Source of the DNA: Granulosicoccus antarcticus IMCC3135
Lineage (GTDB): Bacteria > Pseudomonadota > Gammaproteobacteria > Granulosicoccales > Granulosicoccaceae
DNA length: 64,000 nucleotides
Assembly (NCBI RefSeq): GCF_002215215.1
Contig: NZ_CP018632.1
Location: forward strand, 1,196,001 to 1,260,000
Direction of reading: 5' to 3'
The notes beneath the pieces are model-generated. The model saw nothing but the letters and a program-made list of their open reading frames with translations, was not told the DNA's origin and did no database searches. The position numbers were made by a program, and so were the translations under genes. Of the stretch, positions 1 to 8,676 are shown in pieces. Within the stretch, counting starts at the first letter, position 1. The number at the start of each line of letters is the position of its first letter.

Positions 1-277
1 CGCGACGACGTGTTGCTTCTGGTCGCGGGCCGTTGTATTCCGACTCTTCAATAATCGGTGAAGATGAAAGGTCGGTTTGTGCGCGAAAGGGGTCACGTAC
101 ATCCTGAACAGTGTAGGAAAAAGTCTGGTATGGCGGGAATTCAGGCAAGGGGTCAACCTTGCCTTGATGAGCCTGTTTGGTCTCAGCAATGAATTGTTCG
201 AGGTCAGACATGTCGCCACCGCAAGCGGTAAGCATGGTCATGAAACCGAACAGCGGTATGATTTTCAACCGTTGCAT
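1..277 (-). CDS. pilP: Type IV pilus assembly lipoprotein PilP (partial)
   Basis: The reading frame starts at 277 and runs off the left edge, giving 92 residues. It opens with a short basic and hydrophobic stretch ending in a lipobox-like L-T-A-C (Cys19), so it is probably an inner-membrane lipoprotein. The following helix (DLEQFIAETK) and the P-x-F-x-Y-x-x-x-x-x-R-D-P-F element around residues 48-64 are typical of PilP. PilP links the PilN/PilO inner-membrane complex to the secretin PilQ, which would lie beyond the edge. It follows pilO by 3 bp in the pilMNOP order, which supports the call. Confidence 0.9.
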   Translation of the reverse strand, partial: MQRLKIIPLFGFMTMLTACGGDMSDLEQFIAETKQAHQGKVDPLPEFPPYQTFSYTVQDVRDPFRAQTDLSSSPIIEESEYNGPRPEATRRR

Positions 278-280
278 GGT

Positions 281-916
281 TTATTCGTCCTCCTCGATAT
301 AGCGGTACGTCGTGGCCATCAGATCCATTTTCAATCTTCTGGCTTCGTTGGTATTTTTGTTTGAGTTGCGGGGGTCTCTCAGTTCAGCAATATCAATATT
401 GCTGAGAGTTACGATGCGGGGCAGGGCAGCCAGTCCACTAATGAACTTGCCGAACTGATGGTACTGCCCGGTAACACTTATTTTTATCGGATATTCTGCG
501 TAGAATTCTCGAGGTATTTCGGTGTCAGGCTTGAAGTATTCAACTTCAAGTCCACTTGCAACACTGGTTTGCGAAAGATCGACCAGCAGACTTTCAATGT
601 CGGTCTTGTTCGGCAACTGGCGTAGCATGATGTTGAATGTCTTCTTCATCTCTTCAAGTTGTTCGACGTAGGCTGTTCGGTTAGCAGCCTTGGCCTGTTC
701 GCTATCGAACTTCTGTCTTAGTTGCAGTTCCTGGGCCTCAACAACCTTGAGTTTGTCGAACTGGGGTTTGATCATCAGATGCGCCATGCCGCCGATAACT
801 GCGGCACAGGCCAGCATGACCAGAATGGTGCGTAGCACGACCGGTGCAGTACCGATGCGCTTGAAGTCCTCGCCATCGATATTCTGCAACTCGGCGAAGG
901 TGTCGCTAAATGCCAT
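281..916 (-). CDS. pilO: Type IV pilus inner-membrane alignment protein PilO
   Basis: This 211-residue protein has one N-terminal membrane segment at about residues 29-48, then a coiled coil (about 55-105) and a C-terminal ferredoxin-like domain. That architecture and the position between pilN and pilP identify PilO, which forms a periplasmic heterodimer with PilN and aligns the pilus machine. An in-frame ATG lies upstream at 958, but I prefer 916: it has a CAGGAG ribosome site about 8 nt upstream and leaves only an 11-bp overlap with pilN instead of 53 bp. Confidence 0.92.
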   Translation of the reverse strand: MAFSDTFAELQNIDGEDFKRIGTAPVVLRTILVMLACAAVIGGMAHLMIKPQFDKLKVVEAQELQLRQKFDSEQAKAANRTAYVEQLEEMKKTFNIMLRQLPNKTDIESLLVDLSQTSVASGLEVEYFKPDTEIPREFYAEYPIKISVTGQYHQFGKFISGLAALPRIVTLSNIDIAELRDPRNSNKNTNEARRLKMDLMATTYRYIEEDE

Positions 917-1475
917 TGTCAGACTCCTGCTCGGTTTTTGGCTTGTCTTGAACGACACTGAGTTTGAATGTGGAGATGCCGTCCTCCTTGTCAGATTCGA
1001 TAACGTCCAGGCGCGGCTTGGTGAAGTAGTCGCTACGATCCATGCGACGCATCAGTGCTGAAACTCGTGCGTTGGACTCTGCACGGCCTTGCAGTACCAG
1101 TTGCTCACCACCTTGCTGCTTCATGGCTGTCAGGAATATTCCGTCTGGCAGTCTTGTCGCAATTTCATGGAAGGTGTGCACTATCTGAGGACGCTGTCCT
1201 TGCAGTTGCTGGATGATTTCCATGCGTGCCAGCAGGTTGTTCTTGGTCTCTTCAAGCTCCTTGATCTCCTTGAGTTCTTCCTGGAGAAGTGCGATCTCGT
1301 TATTCAGCCGATCGTTGCGTTTAGTTTGGAAGTTGACCTTGTCCTCGGCGAACTTGAAGCCTGCAAAACCGACTCCTGCTGCCAGCGCCATGCAGAATCC
1401 GAGGACAACATAAAACTCCTTGTTCTTTTCGACGCGATGGGTCTCGCGCCAGGGAAGAAGGTTTATACGTGTCAT
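906..1475 (-). CDS. pilN: Type IV pilus assembly protein PilN
   Basis: The 189-residue protein begins M-T-R-I-N-L-L-P-W-R, the characteristic PilN cytoplasmic motif that docks into PilM. A single membrane helix follows at about residues 22-43, then a charged coiled coil (about 50-100) and a small periplasmic domain. PilN pairs with PilO in the inner-membrane alignment subcomplex. The start overlaps the end of pilM by 4 bp, indicating one operon with translational coupling. Confidence 0.94.
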   Translation of the reverse strand: MTRINLLPWRETHRVEKNKEFYVVLGFCMALAAGVGFAGFKFAEDKVNFQTKRNDRLNNEIALLQEELKEIKELEETKNNLLARMEIIQQLQGQRPQIVHTFHEIATRLPDGIFLTAMKQQGGEQLVLQGRAESNARVSALMRRMDRSDYFTKPRLDVIESDKEDGISTFKLSVVQDKPKTEQESDNGI

Positions 1476-2539
1476 TTCTCTGCTCCTCGCATTGCCAATC
1501 CACAGGCAATCATCATGGCTGGGCCATCGCCCTTGAGTTTATGTGGGGGGATGTCCGTGGCCACTGACATCGTGCTGAAAGGGTCCGCAATAACGGTGGG
1601 TGTACCTATGCGCTGTTCGATCAGCTCGTCAACACCGGGAATTCCGGTGCAGCCACCAGCCAGTACAATCTGATCGACATAGTCGTTCTTGTCGGCAGAG
1701 AAAAAGAATTGCAGGAAGCGATTGGCCTGCTGAACCATCAGATCTCGAAATGGGGTGAGAACTTCCGAGTCGTAAGTGTCGGGCAGTCCGCCGACACGTT
1801 TTACACGCCCGGCATCCTCATAGGACAAGCCGTAGCGGCGCATGATCTCTTCAGTCAGCTGCTTGCCACCGAAAGGTTGCTCACGGGTGTAGATCAGCTT
1901 CTGGTCACGCAGGACGCACAGGCTGGTCATACTGGCACCTACGTCCAGAATGGCTACGGTCTGATCGGCGCCTTCGTCAGGTAGCTGGTGTTTGATCAGC
2001 TGGAAGGCGGCTTCGGTGGTGTAAGGTTCGACATCCACGATCTTGACATCGAGTCCACCAATTTCAGCAGCCGCGGTGCGATCCTCGACATTCTCGCTAC
2101 GCGAGGCGGCAAGTAATACATCCACCATGCCTTTGGCCTCTTCTGAAGGCCCCATGACACAAAAGTCGAGATTGACCTCTTCAAGCGCGTAAGGGATGTA
2201 TTGATCAGCCTCGAGCTGGATCTGGGCATCCATTTCGTGATCCTTCAGATCGTCGGGCATCTGAATGACCTTGGTAATTACCATGGCGCTCGGTACCGCG
2301 ATGGCGCAAGCTTTGGTGCGGGAGCCGGAGCGCTTTACCGCCCTGCGAATTGCTTCGCCGACCGCTTCCACGTCCTGCAGGTTCTTTTCATTTACCGCGT
2401 TAGCCGGCAAGGGCTCAACGGTGTAGCTCATGACCTTGAACCCCTTTTTAGTGGGTTTCAGTTCAAGAAGCTTGACCGAGGTTGCGGTAATGTCCAGGCC
2501 AATCAGGCCTGCATTTCTGGATGATATTTTGAGTGCCAT
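1472..2539 (-). CDS. pilM: Type IV pilus assembly ATPase-like protein PilM
   Basis: This actin-like (FtsA fold) cytoplasmic protein of 355 residues has a nucleotide-binding phosphate-1 motif near the N-terminus (G-L-D-I-T-A-T-S-V-K-L-L) and a second one (I-L-D-V-G-A-S) near residue 195. PilM binds the N-terminal tail of PilN on the cytoplasmic side. It is the first gene of pilMNOP and diverges from ponA, a conserved gammaproteobacterial arrangement. The start is uncertain: an in-frame TTG at 2557 has an AAGGAA sequence about 12 nt upstream, while ATG 2539 gives the usual protein length but has a poor ribosome site. Confidence 0.93.
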   Translation of the reverse strand: MALKISSRNAGLIGLDITATSVKLLELKPTKKGFKVMSYTVEPLPANAVNEKNLQDVEAVGEAIRRAVKRSGSRTKACAIAVPSAMVITKVIQMPDDLKDHEMDAQIQLEADQYIPYALEEVNLDFCVMGPSEEAKGMVDVLLAASRSENVEDRTAAAEIGGLDVKIVDVEPYTTEAAFQLIKHQLPDEGADQTVAILDVGASMTSLCVLRDQKLIYTREQPFGGKQLTEEIMRRYGLSYEDAGRVKRVGGLPDTYDSEVLTPFRDLMVQQANRFLQFFFSADKNDYVDQIVLAGGCTGIPGVDELIEQRIGTPTVIADPFSTMSVATDIPPHKLKGDGPAMMIACGLAMRGAEK

Positions 2540-2737
2540 GTCAGGTTTAGCGCCCAAACCGGGATATTCCTTTAGCGCTGGTCGAGGTTTTCCCGTCCAA
2601 CTTCGCGGTCTGGTTCACAATTCTCCGTAAGTAGCTGTTATCCAGCGGTGAGCGATCTGGCTTGTCGAAATCCGGCTGCGGGCAAGTCAGTGGCAGAATC
2701 CCGACACATAACGCAAATATCAGAATCTATCGATCTG

Positions 2738-2764
2738 AAAGTTGCAAAAGTGCCGGACAACTTT
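2738..2764. promoter_or_regulatory. Inverted repeat in pilM-ponA divergent region
   Basis: AAAGTTG (2738-2744) and CAACTTT (2758-2764) form 7-bp inverted arms separated by 13 bp, just upstream of the putative ponA -10 box. It could be an operator or a chance palindrome; no regulator is identified. Confidence 0.25.
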
Positions 2765-2788
2765 TACTTTCACGTGCTGGCCAGTTGA

Positions 2789-2794
2789 TATAAT
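2789..2794 (+). promoter_or_regulatory. Putative ponA promoter -10 box
   Basis: A perfect TATAAT lies 33 bp before the ponA start. There is no convincing -35 at the right distance (CTTTCA at 2767-2772 with a 16-bp spacer is the best), so activity may depend on another element. Confidence 0.45.
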
Positions 2795-2826
2795 TCGGGA
2801 ACTCTGAAACTGAAAACAGCCAGTCA

Positions 2827-5478
2827 ATGCCCTTATCCTCTGGTTCAAGACGTCGTCACCGCCGCACGAGTCGCAAAAGTTCGCGACGCCGTAGCGGGGG
2901 GTGGCTGAGCAAGATATTCAAGGGGCTTGCCATTGCTGGTATTTCGCTGGGAATACTTGCCGCAATGGGAATTGGTTATCTTTATTACACGATAGCCCCG
3001 ACCCTGCCCGATGTTCAGCAGCTGCGAGAAGTGCAGTTGCAGATGCCTTTGCGCATCTTCACCGCTGAAGGCGATCTGATTGCCGAATACGGCGAGAAAC
3101 GGCGTGAGCCGGTGATGATTTCCGAAGTTCCGGATAGTCTCAAGAACTCGATCATCGCCGCCGAAGATCAGACCTTCTATACCCACCCTGGTGTGGCTTG
3201 GCAAGGATTGGCCAGAGCCGCCTTCTACCTGGTCAAGACCGGCCGTAAGGGCCCTGGTGGCAGTACCATCACCATGCAGGTGGCTCGTAACTTCTTTCTG
3301 TCCAACGAGCGCACCTACGATCGAAAAATCCGGGAAATATTTCTCTCCTTCAAGATCGAAAGCGAGCTTGCCAAGGACGAAATCCTGGAGCTGTACATCA
3401 ACAAGATCTACCTGGGAACCCGTTCCTACGGCTTCGCAGCGGCCTCAAGGGTCTATTACGGTAAGTCGATTACTGAACTGGATCTGGCCGAGTCGGCCAT
3501 GCTGGCTGGATTGCCAAAAGCCCCTTCGCGTTACAACCCGATTGTCAATCCTGAACGAGCCTTGCTGCGTCGGGATTACGTGCTGGGCAGATTGCTGGCT
3601 CTGGGCATGATTGATCAGCAAAGTCATGACAGCGCCAAGGCGGAAGTGGTTACTGCCGAATTACATACGGCCAAGCCGGATGTGGAAGCTGATTATGTCG
3701 GCGAGATGGTACGGGCGCGTGTTGAGCAGCTTTTTGGTAAGAACTGGGCCAATGCTGGCTACAAGGTATACACCTCCATCCGGTCCCAGCAGCAGACGTC
3801 CGCCAATACCGCTTTGCGTGATGCCTTGTATGACTATGAGCGCCGACACGGCTATACCGGTCCTCTTGCGCAGTTGGATGCCGAGACCATGGCCGATCCA
3901 CTGCTGCTGTCGGAAGCTCTGGAAGCATTGCCCAATCCTGGTGACTTGTTGCCGGCAGCGGTCATATCTGTACAGGATGACAACACTGCTACGGTTATGA
4001 CGGAAACCGGTGAACAACATGTCCTGCCATTCGAGGACGTGGAATGGGCCCGCGAGCGTATCTCCATTGACAAGCAGGGAGATGAGATTACAAACGTGAA
4101 TGAAGTCATGGCTGTAGGCGACGTTATTGCCTTGCAGCGGCGCAAGGATGGCTCTGCTCGATTTGTACAAGAGCCTGCAATCGAGGGAGCATTTATTGCC
4201 ATGGAACCTGATACCGGTGAAATCACGGCGCTGGTTGGTGGCTACGACTACTACCGCAGTAAATTCAACCGGGCGACTCAGGCTCGACGTCAGCCTGGCT
4301 CGACCTTCAAGCCTTTTATCTACTCGGCAGCTCTGAATGCCGGCGATACAGCGGCTACCATCTATAACGATGCGCCCGTGGTTTTCCACGATAGTGCACT
4401 GGAAGGTGAATGGCGTCCGTCCAATTACAGCGGACGGTTCTTTGGACCTACCCGTTTGCGCGAAGCATTGGTGAAGTCTCGCAACCTGGTATCGGTGCGA
4501 GTATTGCGGGAAATCGGTATACCTTACGCCGTCGAATATGCACAGCGTTTCGGCTTCGAGCCGGGTCGTCTGCCACCTGATTTGTCATTGGCGTTGGGTA
4601 ATGCATCGGTTACGCCCATGGAGATGAGTGGGGCCTTTGCCGTCTTTGCCAACGGCGGCTACAAAGTGCCGGCGCATTTCATTGACCGTGTGGAAGATCC
4701 ACGAGGCAACGTTATCTACAGCACGCCCAAGGTGGTGTTCTGTGACGATTGTGATCCGAATTTCGTCAACCCGCTGGATGCGGAGTTGGAGTCTGAAGGC
4801 TCGGCATCTAATGGTGAGCCGGCTACCGGTGCGGCGGTGACTAACGATGAAGTCCTGGAGGTCCTGAATAATGAGGATGCCACGGCGGAAGAGAGTGCTG
4901 CAGCGAGTCTGGAATTGAAAAAAGTGTTGTTGGATACAGTCGATGCACCACGCGTCATCGATGAACGAAATGCTTATCTCATGACCAGCATGATGCGCGA
5001 AGTGGTGCAAAGGGGTACTGCCCGTCGTGCCGGTGAGGCCTTGAAGCGCGGTGATCTGGCTGGCAAGACGGGAACTACCAATAACCAGCTCGACGCCTGG
5101 TTCGTCGGTTTTAACCCAAAGGTCGTTGCTGCCGCGTGGATCGGTTCTGATGGTCTTGATCCATTGGGACGGGGCGAGGCAGGTGGTGTTGCAGCCTTGC
5201 CTATGTGGACCAGTTTCATTGCCGAAACCCTTGCTGGCACTCCGGAAGTCGACTTTCCACCGCCACCGGGACTCAAGACTATTCGTATCGATCGCAAGAC
5301 CGGTGAACCGGCGGCAGGCGATAACACCATGCTTGAACTGTTCCTGGAGGACAACATGCCCGATGCTGAAGCGCTGAAGCGTGCCGAGGCAGCTGAGCAG
5401 TCCAGCGAAGGTGATCCGGTGGTTGATTACGACAAAAGCCGAAGTGAGAAAGTCGAGGAAGTCGAGCAGCTGTTCTAG
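2827..5478 (+). CDS. mrcA: Penicillin-binding protein 1A (bifunctional glycosyltransferase/transpeptidase)
   Basis: This 883-residue class A PBP polymerises and cross-links peptidoglycan at the inner membrane. A very basic cytoplasmic tail (about residues 8-28) precedes one membrane helix (about 33-55). The GT51 domain follows, with the E-D-Q-T-F-Y-x-H-P-G motif near residue 115 and the G-G-S-T-I-T-M-Q motif. An OB-like insert covers about 340-450. The transpeptidase motifs are S-T-F-K (Ser492), S-R-N (551-553) and K-T-G-T (Lys747). An acidic, low-complexity insert lies at about 640-700. Divergence from pilMNOP is the usual ponA context. The stop codon shares a CTAG palindrome with the stop of the convergent AraC gene. 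Confidence 0.96.
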   Translation: MPLSSGSRRRHRRTSRKSSRRRSGGWLSKIFKGLAIAGISLGILAAMGIGYLYYTIAPTLPDVQQLREVQLQMPLRIFTAEGDLIAEYGEKRREPVMISEVPDSLKNSIIAAEDQTFYTHPGVAWQGLARAAFYLVKTGRKGPGGSTITMQVARNFFLSNERTYDRKIREIFLSFKIESELAKDEILELYINKIYLGTRSYGFAAASRVYYGKSITELDLAESAMLAGLPKAPSRYNPIVNPERALLRRDYVLGRLLALGMIDQQSHDSAKAEVVTAELHTAKPDVEADYVGEMVRARVEQLFGKNWANAGYKVYTSIRSQQQTSANTALRDALYDYERRHGYTGPLAQLDAETMADPLLLSEALEALPNPGDLLPAAVISVQDDNTATVMTETGEQHVLPFEDVEWARERISIDKQGDEITNVNEVMAVGDVIALQRRKDGSARFVQEPAIEGAFIAMEPDTGEITALVGGYDYYRSKFNRATQARRQPGSTFKPFIYSAALNAGDTAATIYNDAPVVFHDSALEGEWRPSNYSGRFFGPTRLREALVKSRNLVSVRVLREIGIPYAVEYAQRFGFEPGRLPPDLSLALGNASVTPMEMSGAFAVFANGGYKVPAHFIDRVEDPRGNVIYSTPKVVFCDDCDPNFVNPLDAELESEGSASNGEPATGAAVTNDEVLEVLNNEDATAEESAAASLELKKVLLDTVDAPRVIDERNAYLMTSMMREVVQRGTARRAGEALKRGDLAGKTGTTNNQLDAWFVGFNPKVVAAAWIGSDGLDPLGRGEAGGVAALPMWTSFIAETLAGTPEVDFPPPPGLKTIRIDRKTGEPAAGDNTMLELFLEDNMPDAEALKRAEAAEQSSEGDPVVDYDKSRSEKVEEVEQLF

Positions 5479-6464
5479 GCAGCTGTTCCGGGCTTCTGCT
5501 CCTGCGCAGCGATTTGCACCCTGTAGGCTCTCGGGGTGCAATCGAATCGATTGCGGAAGCAGGTGGAAAAATGCTGCAGATTCTGTGTCCCGTGCTTGAT
5601 CGCGATTTCACTGATAGACAGCTGGGCAAAGCGCGGATCGCGCAGCTCAAGAGCAATGGCGTCGAGGCGCGTCTGACGAATATAGCTGCTCAGGGATACG
5701 TCCTCCTTGGCAAAGATGGCATTGAGTCTTCGCACTGACAATCCGGTATGGGTTGCCACCTTTGTGCGATCAAGCTCATGATCATGCAAATTATCTCGAA
5801 TGAACGATTTTGCACGCAACAACACGTGTTGCTCGGGCGAGGACAGCTCTATGGTGCGAAATTCCTGTGAAGAGGCCAGGCCCGTTGCTACCAGATCGAT
5901 CAGCGTGTTCTGGATCAGAGTTTGCAATGAGGGGGTGGATTCATTGGCATAGTCCGAAAAGGCAATGATATTTTCGCGTACCAGTTTGCCGATACCTGAC
6001 TGTCCATCGATAAGGCGAGCCGCCATCAACTCCGCCGTCGGCAGCCGGTCTAACAGGCATTTTTTGGGTAGCTGAATAACTATCTGATGAAAGTTGTCCG
6101 ATAGGCTCAACTCGTAGGGGGCCGTACTGCTGTAGAGGGCCATGTCGCCTGGTCTGAGTATGGTTTGCTGATCAAACTGGGATAGAACGGCGGTGTGAGT
6201 CAATTGCAGGCTGATCAGAAAACATGAATCCGTCTCCTGACGAATGTCGGTGTTCCTGCGGTTCACCGTGTGGGCCGAGCCCTGGACATTGGATATCGAC
6301 AGCATCGAATACCTGTCAATGTCGATACAGCCATGAAAATTGCGTCGATCGGCACCCGTCGTACAGTCCAGCCTGACATAGCTGTCGCAGACCGCTTCGT
6401 GCCAGAACCCAAACCGCTCTTTTTTCGGAATATTGACGGTGTTGTAGTGCGTCTGTGGGTCCAT
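5475..6464 (-). CDS. AraC-family transcriptional regulator of the aldoxime/nitrile genes
   Basis: The 329-residue protein has an N-terminal cupin-like ligand domain of the AraC_binding_2 type (as in feaR- and oxd-linked regulators; about residues 20-195) and a C-terminal double helix-turn-helix domain (about 220-325) with the usual A-I-K-H-G-x-x-x-x-x-H-F-S-x-x-F region. The start at 6464 is chosen because AGAGGA lies about 8 nt upstream; an in-frame upstream start at 6506 is less likely. It is divergent from the nitrilase/aldoxime dehydratase pair with 125 bp between starts, so it most likely activates those genes in response to an aldoxime, nitrile or acid. The effector cannot be read from sequence. 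Confidence 0.85.
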   Translation of the reverse strand: MDPQTHYNTVNIPKKERFGFWHEAVCDSYVRLDCTTGADRRNFHGCIDIDRYSMLSISNVQGSAHTVNRRNTDIRQETDSCFLISLQLTHTAVLSQFDQQTILRPGDMALYSSTAPYELSLSDNFHQIVIQLPKKCLLDRLPTAELMAARLIDGQSGIGKLVRENIIAFSDYANESTPSLQTLIQNTLIDLVATGLASSQEFRTIELSSPEQHVLLRAKSFIRDNLHDHELDRTKVATHTGLSVRRLNAIFAKEDVSLSSYIRQTRLDAIALELRDPRFAQLSISEIAIKHGTQNLQHFSTCFRNRFDCTPRAYRVQIAAQEQKPGTAA

Positions 6465-6480
6465 GGAATTGTCCTCTGGG

Positions 6481-6521
6481 GCAAAACTATGTTGCAAACG
6501 TGTCAAAAACGCAAGTTTTGC
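6481..6521. promoter_or_regulatory. Candidate operator between araC-type gene and nitrilase
   Basis: GCAAAACT (6481-6488) and AGTTTTGC (6514-6521) are perfect 8-bp inverted arms, with related TTGCAAACG and AAAACGCAA sequences between them. The position in the divergent intergenic region fits a binding site for the AraC-family protein. This is inferred from symmetry and location only. Confidence 0.35.
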
Positions 6522-6589
6522 AGCCCAAATGCGAAAGCAGGCGTGCTTGAGTCTGGCTACTTTGATAGCTCATCAATGAGGATTCTGTC

Positions 6590-7618
6590 ATGAGCGATAT
6601 TGTCAAAGTTGCAGCGGTCCAGGCTGCTCCCTCTTTTCTGGATATTGACGAAGGCGTTGCCCGGGCCATCCGCTATATCGAGGAGGCGGCGAGCCAGGGT
6701 TGTCAGTTGGTGGTGTTCCCTGAAACCTGGTTGCCAGGCTATCCGAATCACATCTGGCTTGGTGCGGTGGCCTGGTCAATGCAGTTTTCTGTGCCGTATT
6801 TCCATAATTCTATCGAGGCGGGCGACAAGTATGACTGTGCACTGGCTGAGGCCGCACGTCGCAACAGCATCCAGGTTTCCATGGGGCTGTCGGAGCGTGA
6901 TGGTGGAAGCCTTTATATTGCACAGTGGCACTATGGCGAACACGGTGAAATCATCAAGCGCCGCCGCAAGCTCAAACCTACGCATGTAGAGCGAACGGTA
7001 TTCGGTGAAGGTGATGGCAGCGATCTGATGGTTAGTGCCACCTCCATCGGCAGAGTCGGGCAGCTATCCTGTTGGGAGCATCTACAGCCGTTGTCAAAGT
7101 ACGCCATGTACAGCCAGAATGAGCAGATACATTGTGCGGCCTGGCCTAATCTGGCCTTGTATGAAGGTGGAGCCTATGCGCTCAGCCACCAGGTCAATAA
7201 TGCTGCGAGCATGATCTACGCGGTCGAAGGCGGTTGTTATGTCGTGGCGGCGTGCGCTCTGGTATCGAAGGCCCAGCAGGATACCTTGTGTCAGGGCGAT
7301 GCCCTGCGCGAACAGTTGTGTCCTGTCGGGGGCGGTTATTCGAAAATCTATGCACCGGATGGACAGTCCATCGGAACGGCATTGGCACATACCGAAGAGG
7401 GGCTGATTACCGCCGATATTGACCTGGCCTTGATTGCCGCAGCCAAAACAGTTGCTGACCCTGCCGGTCATTACTCTCGGCCAGATGTGACTCGTCTGAT
7501 GTTCAACAACAAATCACAGCGGCCGGTGGTCAGTTTCGATGAGGCTCGTGGTGTGGTTGCAGGCTTGAGTAACGATACACCCGATGATGTGGAGGTAGCG
7601 GATGCCATCGACAGCTAA
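6590..7618 (+). CDS. Nitrilase (aliphatic/aromatic nitrile hydrolase family)
   Basis: This 342-residue protein of the carbon-nitrogen hydrolase superfamily has the complete catalytic triad: Glu45 (F-P-E-T-W-L-P-G-Y-P), Lys129 (R-K-L-K-P-T-H-x-E-R) and Cys161 (L-S-C-W-E-H). The triad context and length are those of branch 1 nitrilases, which hydrolyse R-CN to R-COOH and ammonia in the cytoplasm. GAGGA precedes the ATG. The downstream aldoxime dehydratase overlaps its end by 17 bp, so the nitrile made by that enzyme is the likely substrate. The side chain it prefers is not known. Confidence 0.9.
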   Translation: MSDIVKVAAVQAAPSFLDIDEGVARAIRYIEEAASQGCQLVVFPETWLPGYPNHIWLGAVAWSMQFSVPYFHNSIEAGDKYDCALAEAARRNSIQVSMGLSERDGGSLYIAQWHYGEHGEIIKRRRKLKPTHVERTVFGEGDGSDLMVSATSIGRVGQLSCWEHLQPLSKYAMYSQNEQIHCAAWPNLALYEGGAYALSHQVNNAASMIYAVEGGCYVVAACALVSKAQQDTLCQGDALREQLCPVGGGYSKIYAPDGQSIGTALAHTEEGLITADIDLALIAAAKTVADPAGHYSRPDVTRLMFNNKSQRPVVSFDEARGVVAGLSNDTPDDVEVADAIDS

Positions 7619-8624
7619 TCCCGCTGCCCCCGAACGGCAATACCCGCTGCGTATGCCCAGTGGCTGGGTTGCTCCGGTGCCGGCCTGGAAGTCTACGTTT
7701 GCTGACTCGGTCAGCAGTGTCTCGATGTGCGTGATCGGTTTTCAGCACACACCTGAAATCAGAGTCATGGGGTATCTGCGGGAGTTGTCGGCCGTTCTTG
7801 TCAACGCGGCTGTCTGCGATTTTGCCAGTAGTGATGCGGGTCAGGGAATGCAGGAGACGGTTTGTATCGCTTACTGGTTAGACGCTACAAAGGCGCAAGC
7901 TGATTTGAGCTGCTCAGTTTTCAAGACGATGTGGAGTAAGCATATGGCGGCAGAGTTCGGCTACGGTGTCTTTTGCGAATCGATCAACGTGCCATTCGAT
8001 CGCTCGGAAACCTTGTTTTCCGGACCCGTTCACGCTCATGGCATGAGCCAGTCAAGGCTTGGCGTCGAAGGGCCTATCCCGCATCATCAGTACTGGGGAG
8101 GTATGCGTGATCGCATTCCACTGGCGGCACGGGATTCGCTGTCGCAGAGCGATTCACTGCGTATCGTCGAGCAGTCTGATACTCGTGTGCTGGTCACGGC
8201 CCACGAAAATCTGTGCATCATTCGTTCGGGACAAGACTGGTCTCAATGTGATGTGCAGCAATTAGGGGAATATCGGGACACTATCGAGCCTATTTTAAAG
8301 GCTGGCATGAGCTTCTTGCGTGACCACGGCGAGCAGGTCAATTGTTATAGCTGTCGTTATATGAGGGATCTGAACAGCGACGGGACTGACGTGCCGAGAA
8401 GTTTCGGACTGGCCTGTTTTCGCACCATGAAAGATCTGGAGGATTGGGCGGAGCACCATCCTACGCACCTTGCGATATTCAATACCTTTCTGGGTATTGC
8501 TCAGCAGCACGGGCCTGATTTGCAACTCAGGCTGTGGCACGAAGTATCTGTACTGCCTGCTGATGGGCAGTGGGCCGAATATGTAAATTGCCGGCCCGGT
8601 ACCGGATGGCTGGGCGGGATCTGA
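7602..8624 (+). CDS. oxd: Haem-containing aldoxime dehydratase
   Basis: This 340-residue protein belongs to the phenylacetaldoxime dehydratase family (Dehydratase_hem). These enzymes use ferrous haem to dehydrate R-CH=NOH to R-CN. Conserved residues are visible: a His in P-T-H-L-A-I-F (His289, expected proximal haem ligand), His313 in W-H-E-V-S-V (expected catalytic distal His), Arg in M-R-D-R-I-P (169/171) and Ser209 (I-I-R-S-G). The C-terminal Y-V-N-C-R-P-G-T-G motif is also typical. GGAGG lies 6-7 nt before the ATG. It is coupled to the upstream nitrilase, giving a two-step aldoxime to acid route. Assignment of haem ligands rests on family knowledge. Confidence 0.9.
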   Translation: MPSTANPAAPERQYPLRMPSGWVAPVPAWKSTFADSVSSVSMCVIGFQHTPEIRVMGYLRELSAVLVNAAVCDFASSDAGQGMQETVCIAYWLDATKAQADLSCSVFKTMWSKHMAAEFGYGVFCESINVPFDRSETLFSGPVHAHGMSQSRLGVEGPIPHHQYWGGMRDRIPLAARDSLSQSDSLRIVEQSDTRVLVTAHENLCIIRSGQDWSQCDVQQLGEYRDTIEPILKAGMSFLRDHGEQVNCYSCRYMRDLNSDGTDVPRSFGLACFRTMKDLEDWAEHHPTHLAIFNTFLGIAQQHGPDLQLRLWHEVSVLPADGQWAEYVNCRPGTGWLGGI

Positions 8625-8633
8625 CAGGAGTCT

Positions 8634-8658
8634 GGCCGGGGAAGGAGCTTCCCCGGCC
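8634..8658. terminator. Perfect hairpin between oxd and hemE
   Basis: An 11-bp perfect GC-rich stem (8634-8644 with 8648-8658) closes a GAG loop. It lies 10 bp past the oxd stop and 19 bp past the hemE stop on the other strand. There is no U-run on either side, so it is a hairpin that may act as a bidirectional transcript end or stability element, not a textbook intrinsic terminator. Confidence 0.6.
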
Positions 8659-8676
8659 AAGCCATGAAGTGCAGAA

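Noticed and set aside
4585-5541. 318-residue open frame on the minus strand within ponA
   Set aside because: It lies antisense to conserved transpeptidase motifs and shows no domain, so it is a shadow of the ponA codon usage.
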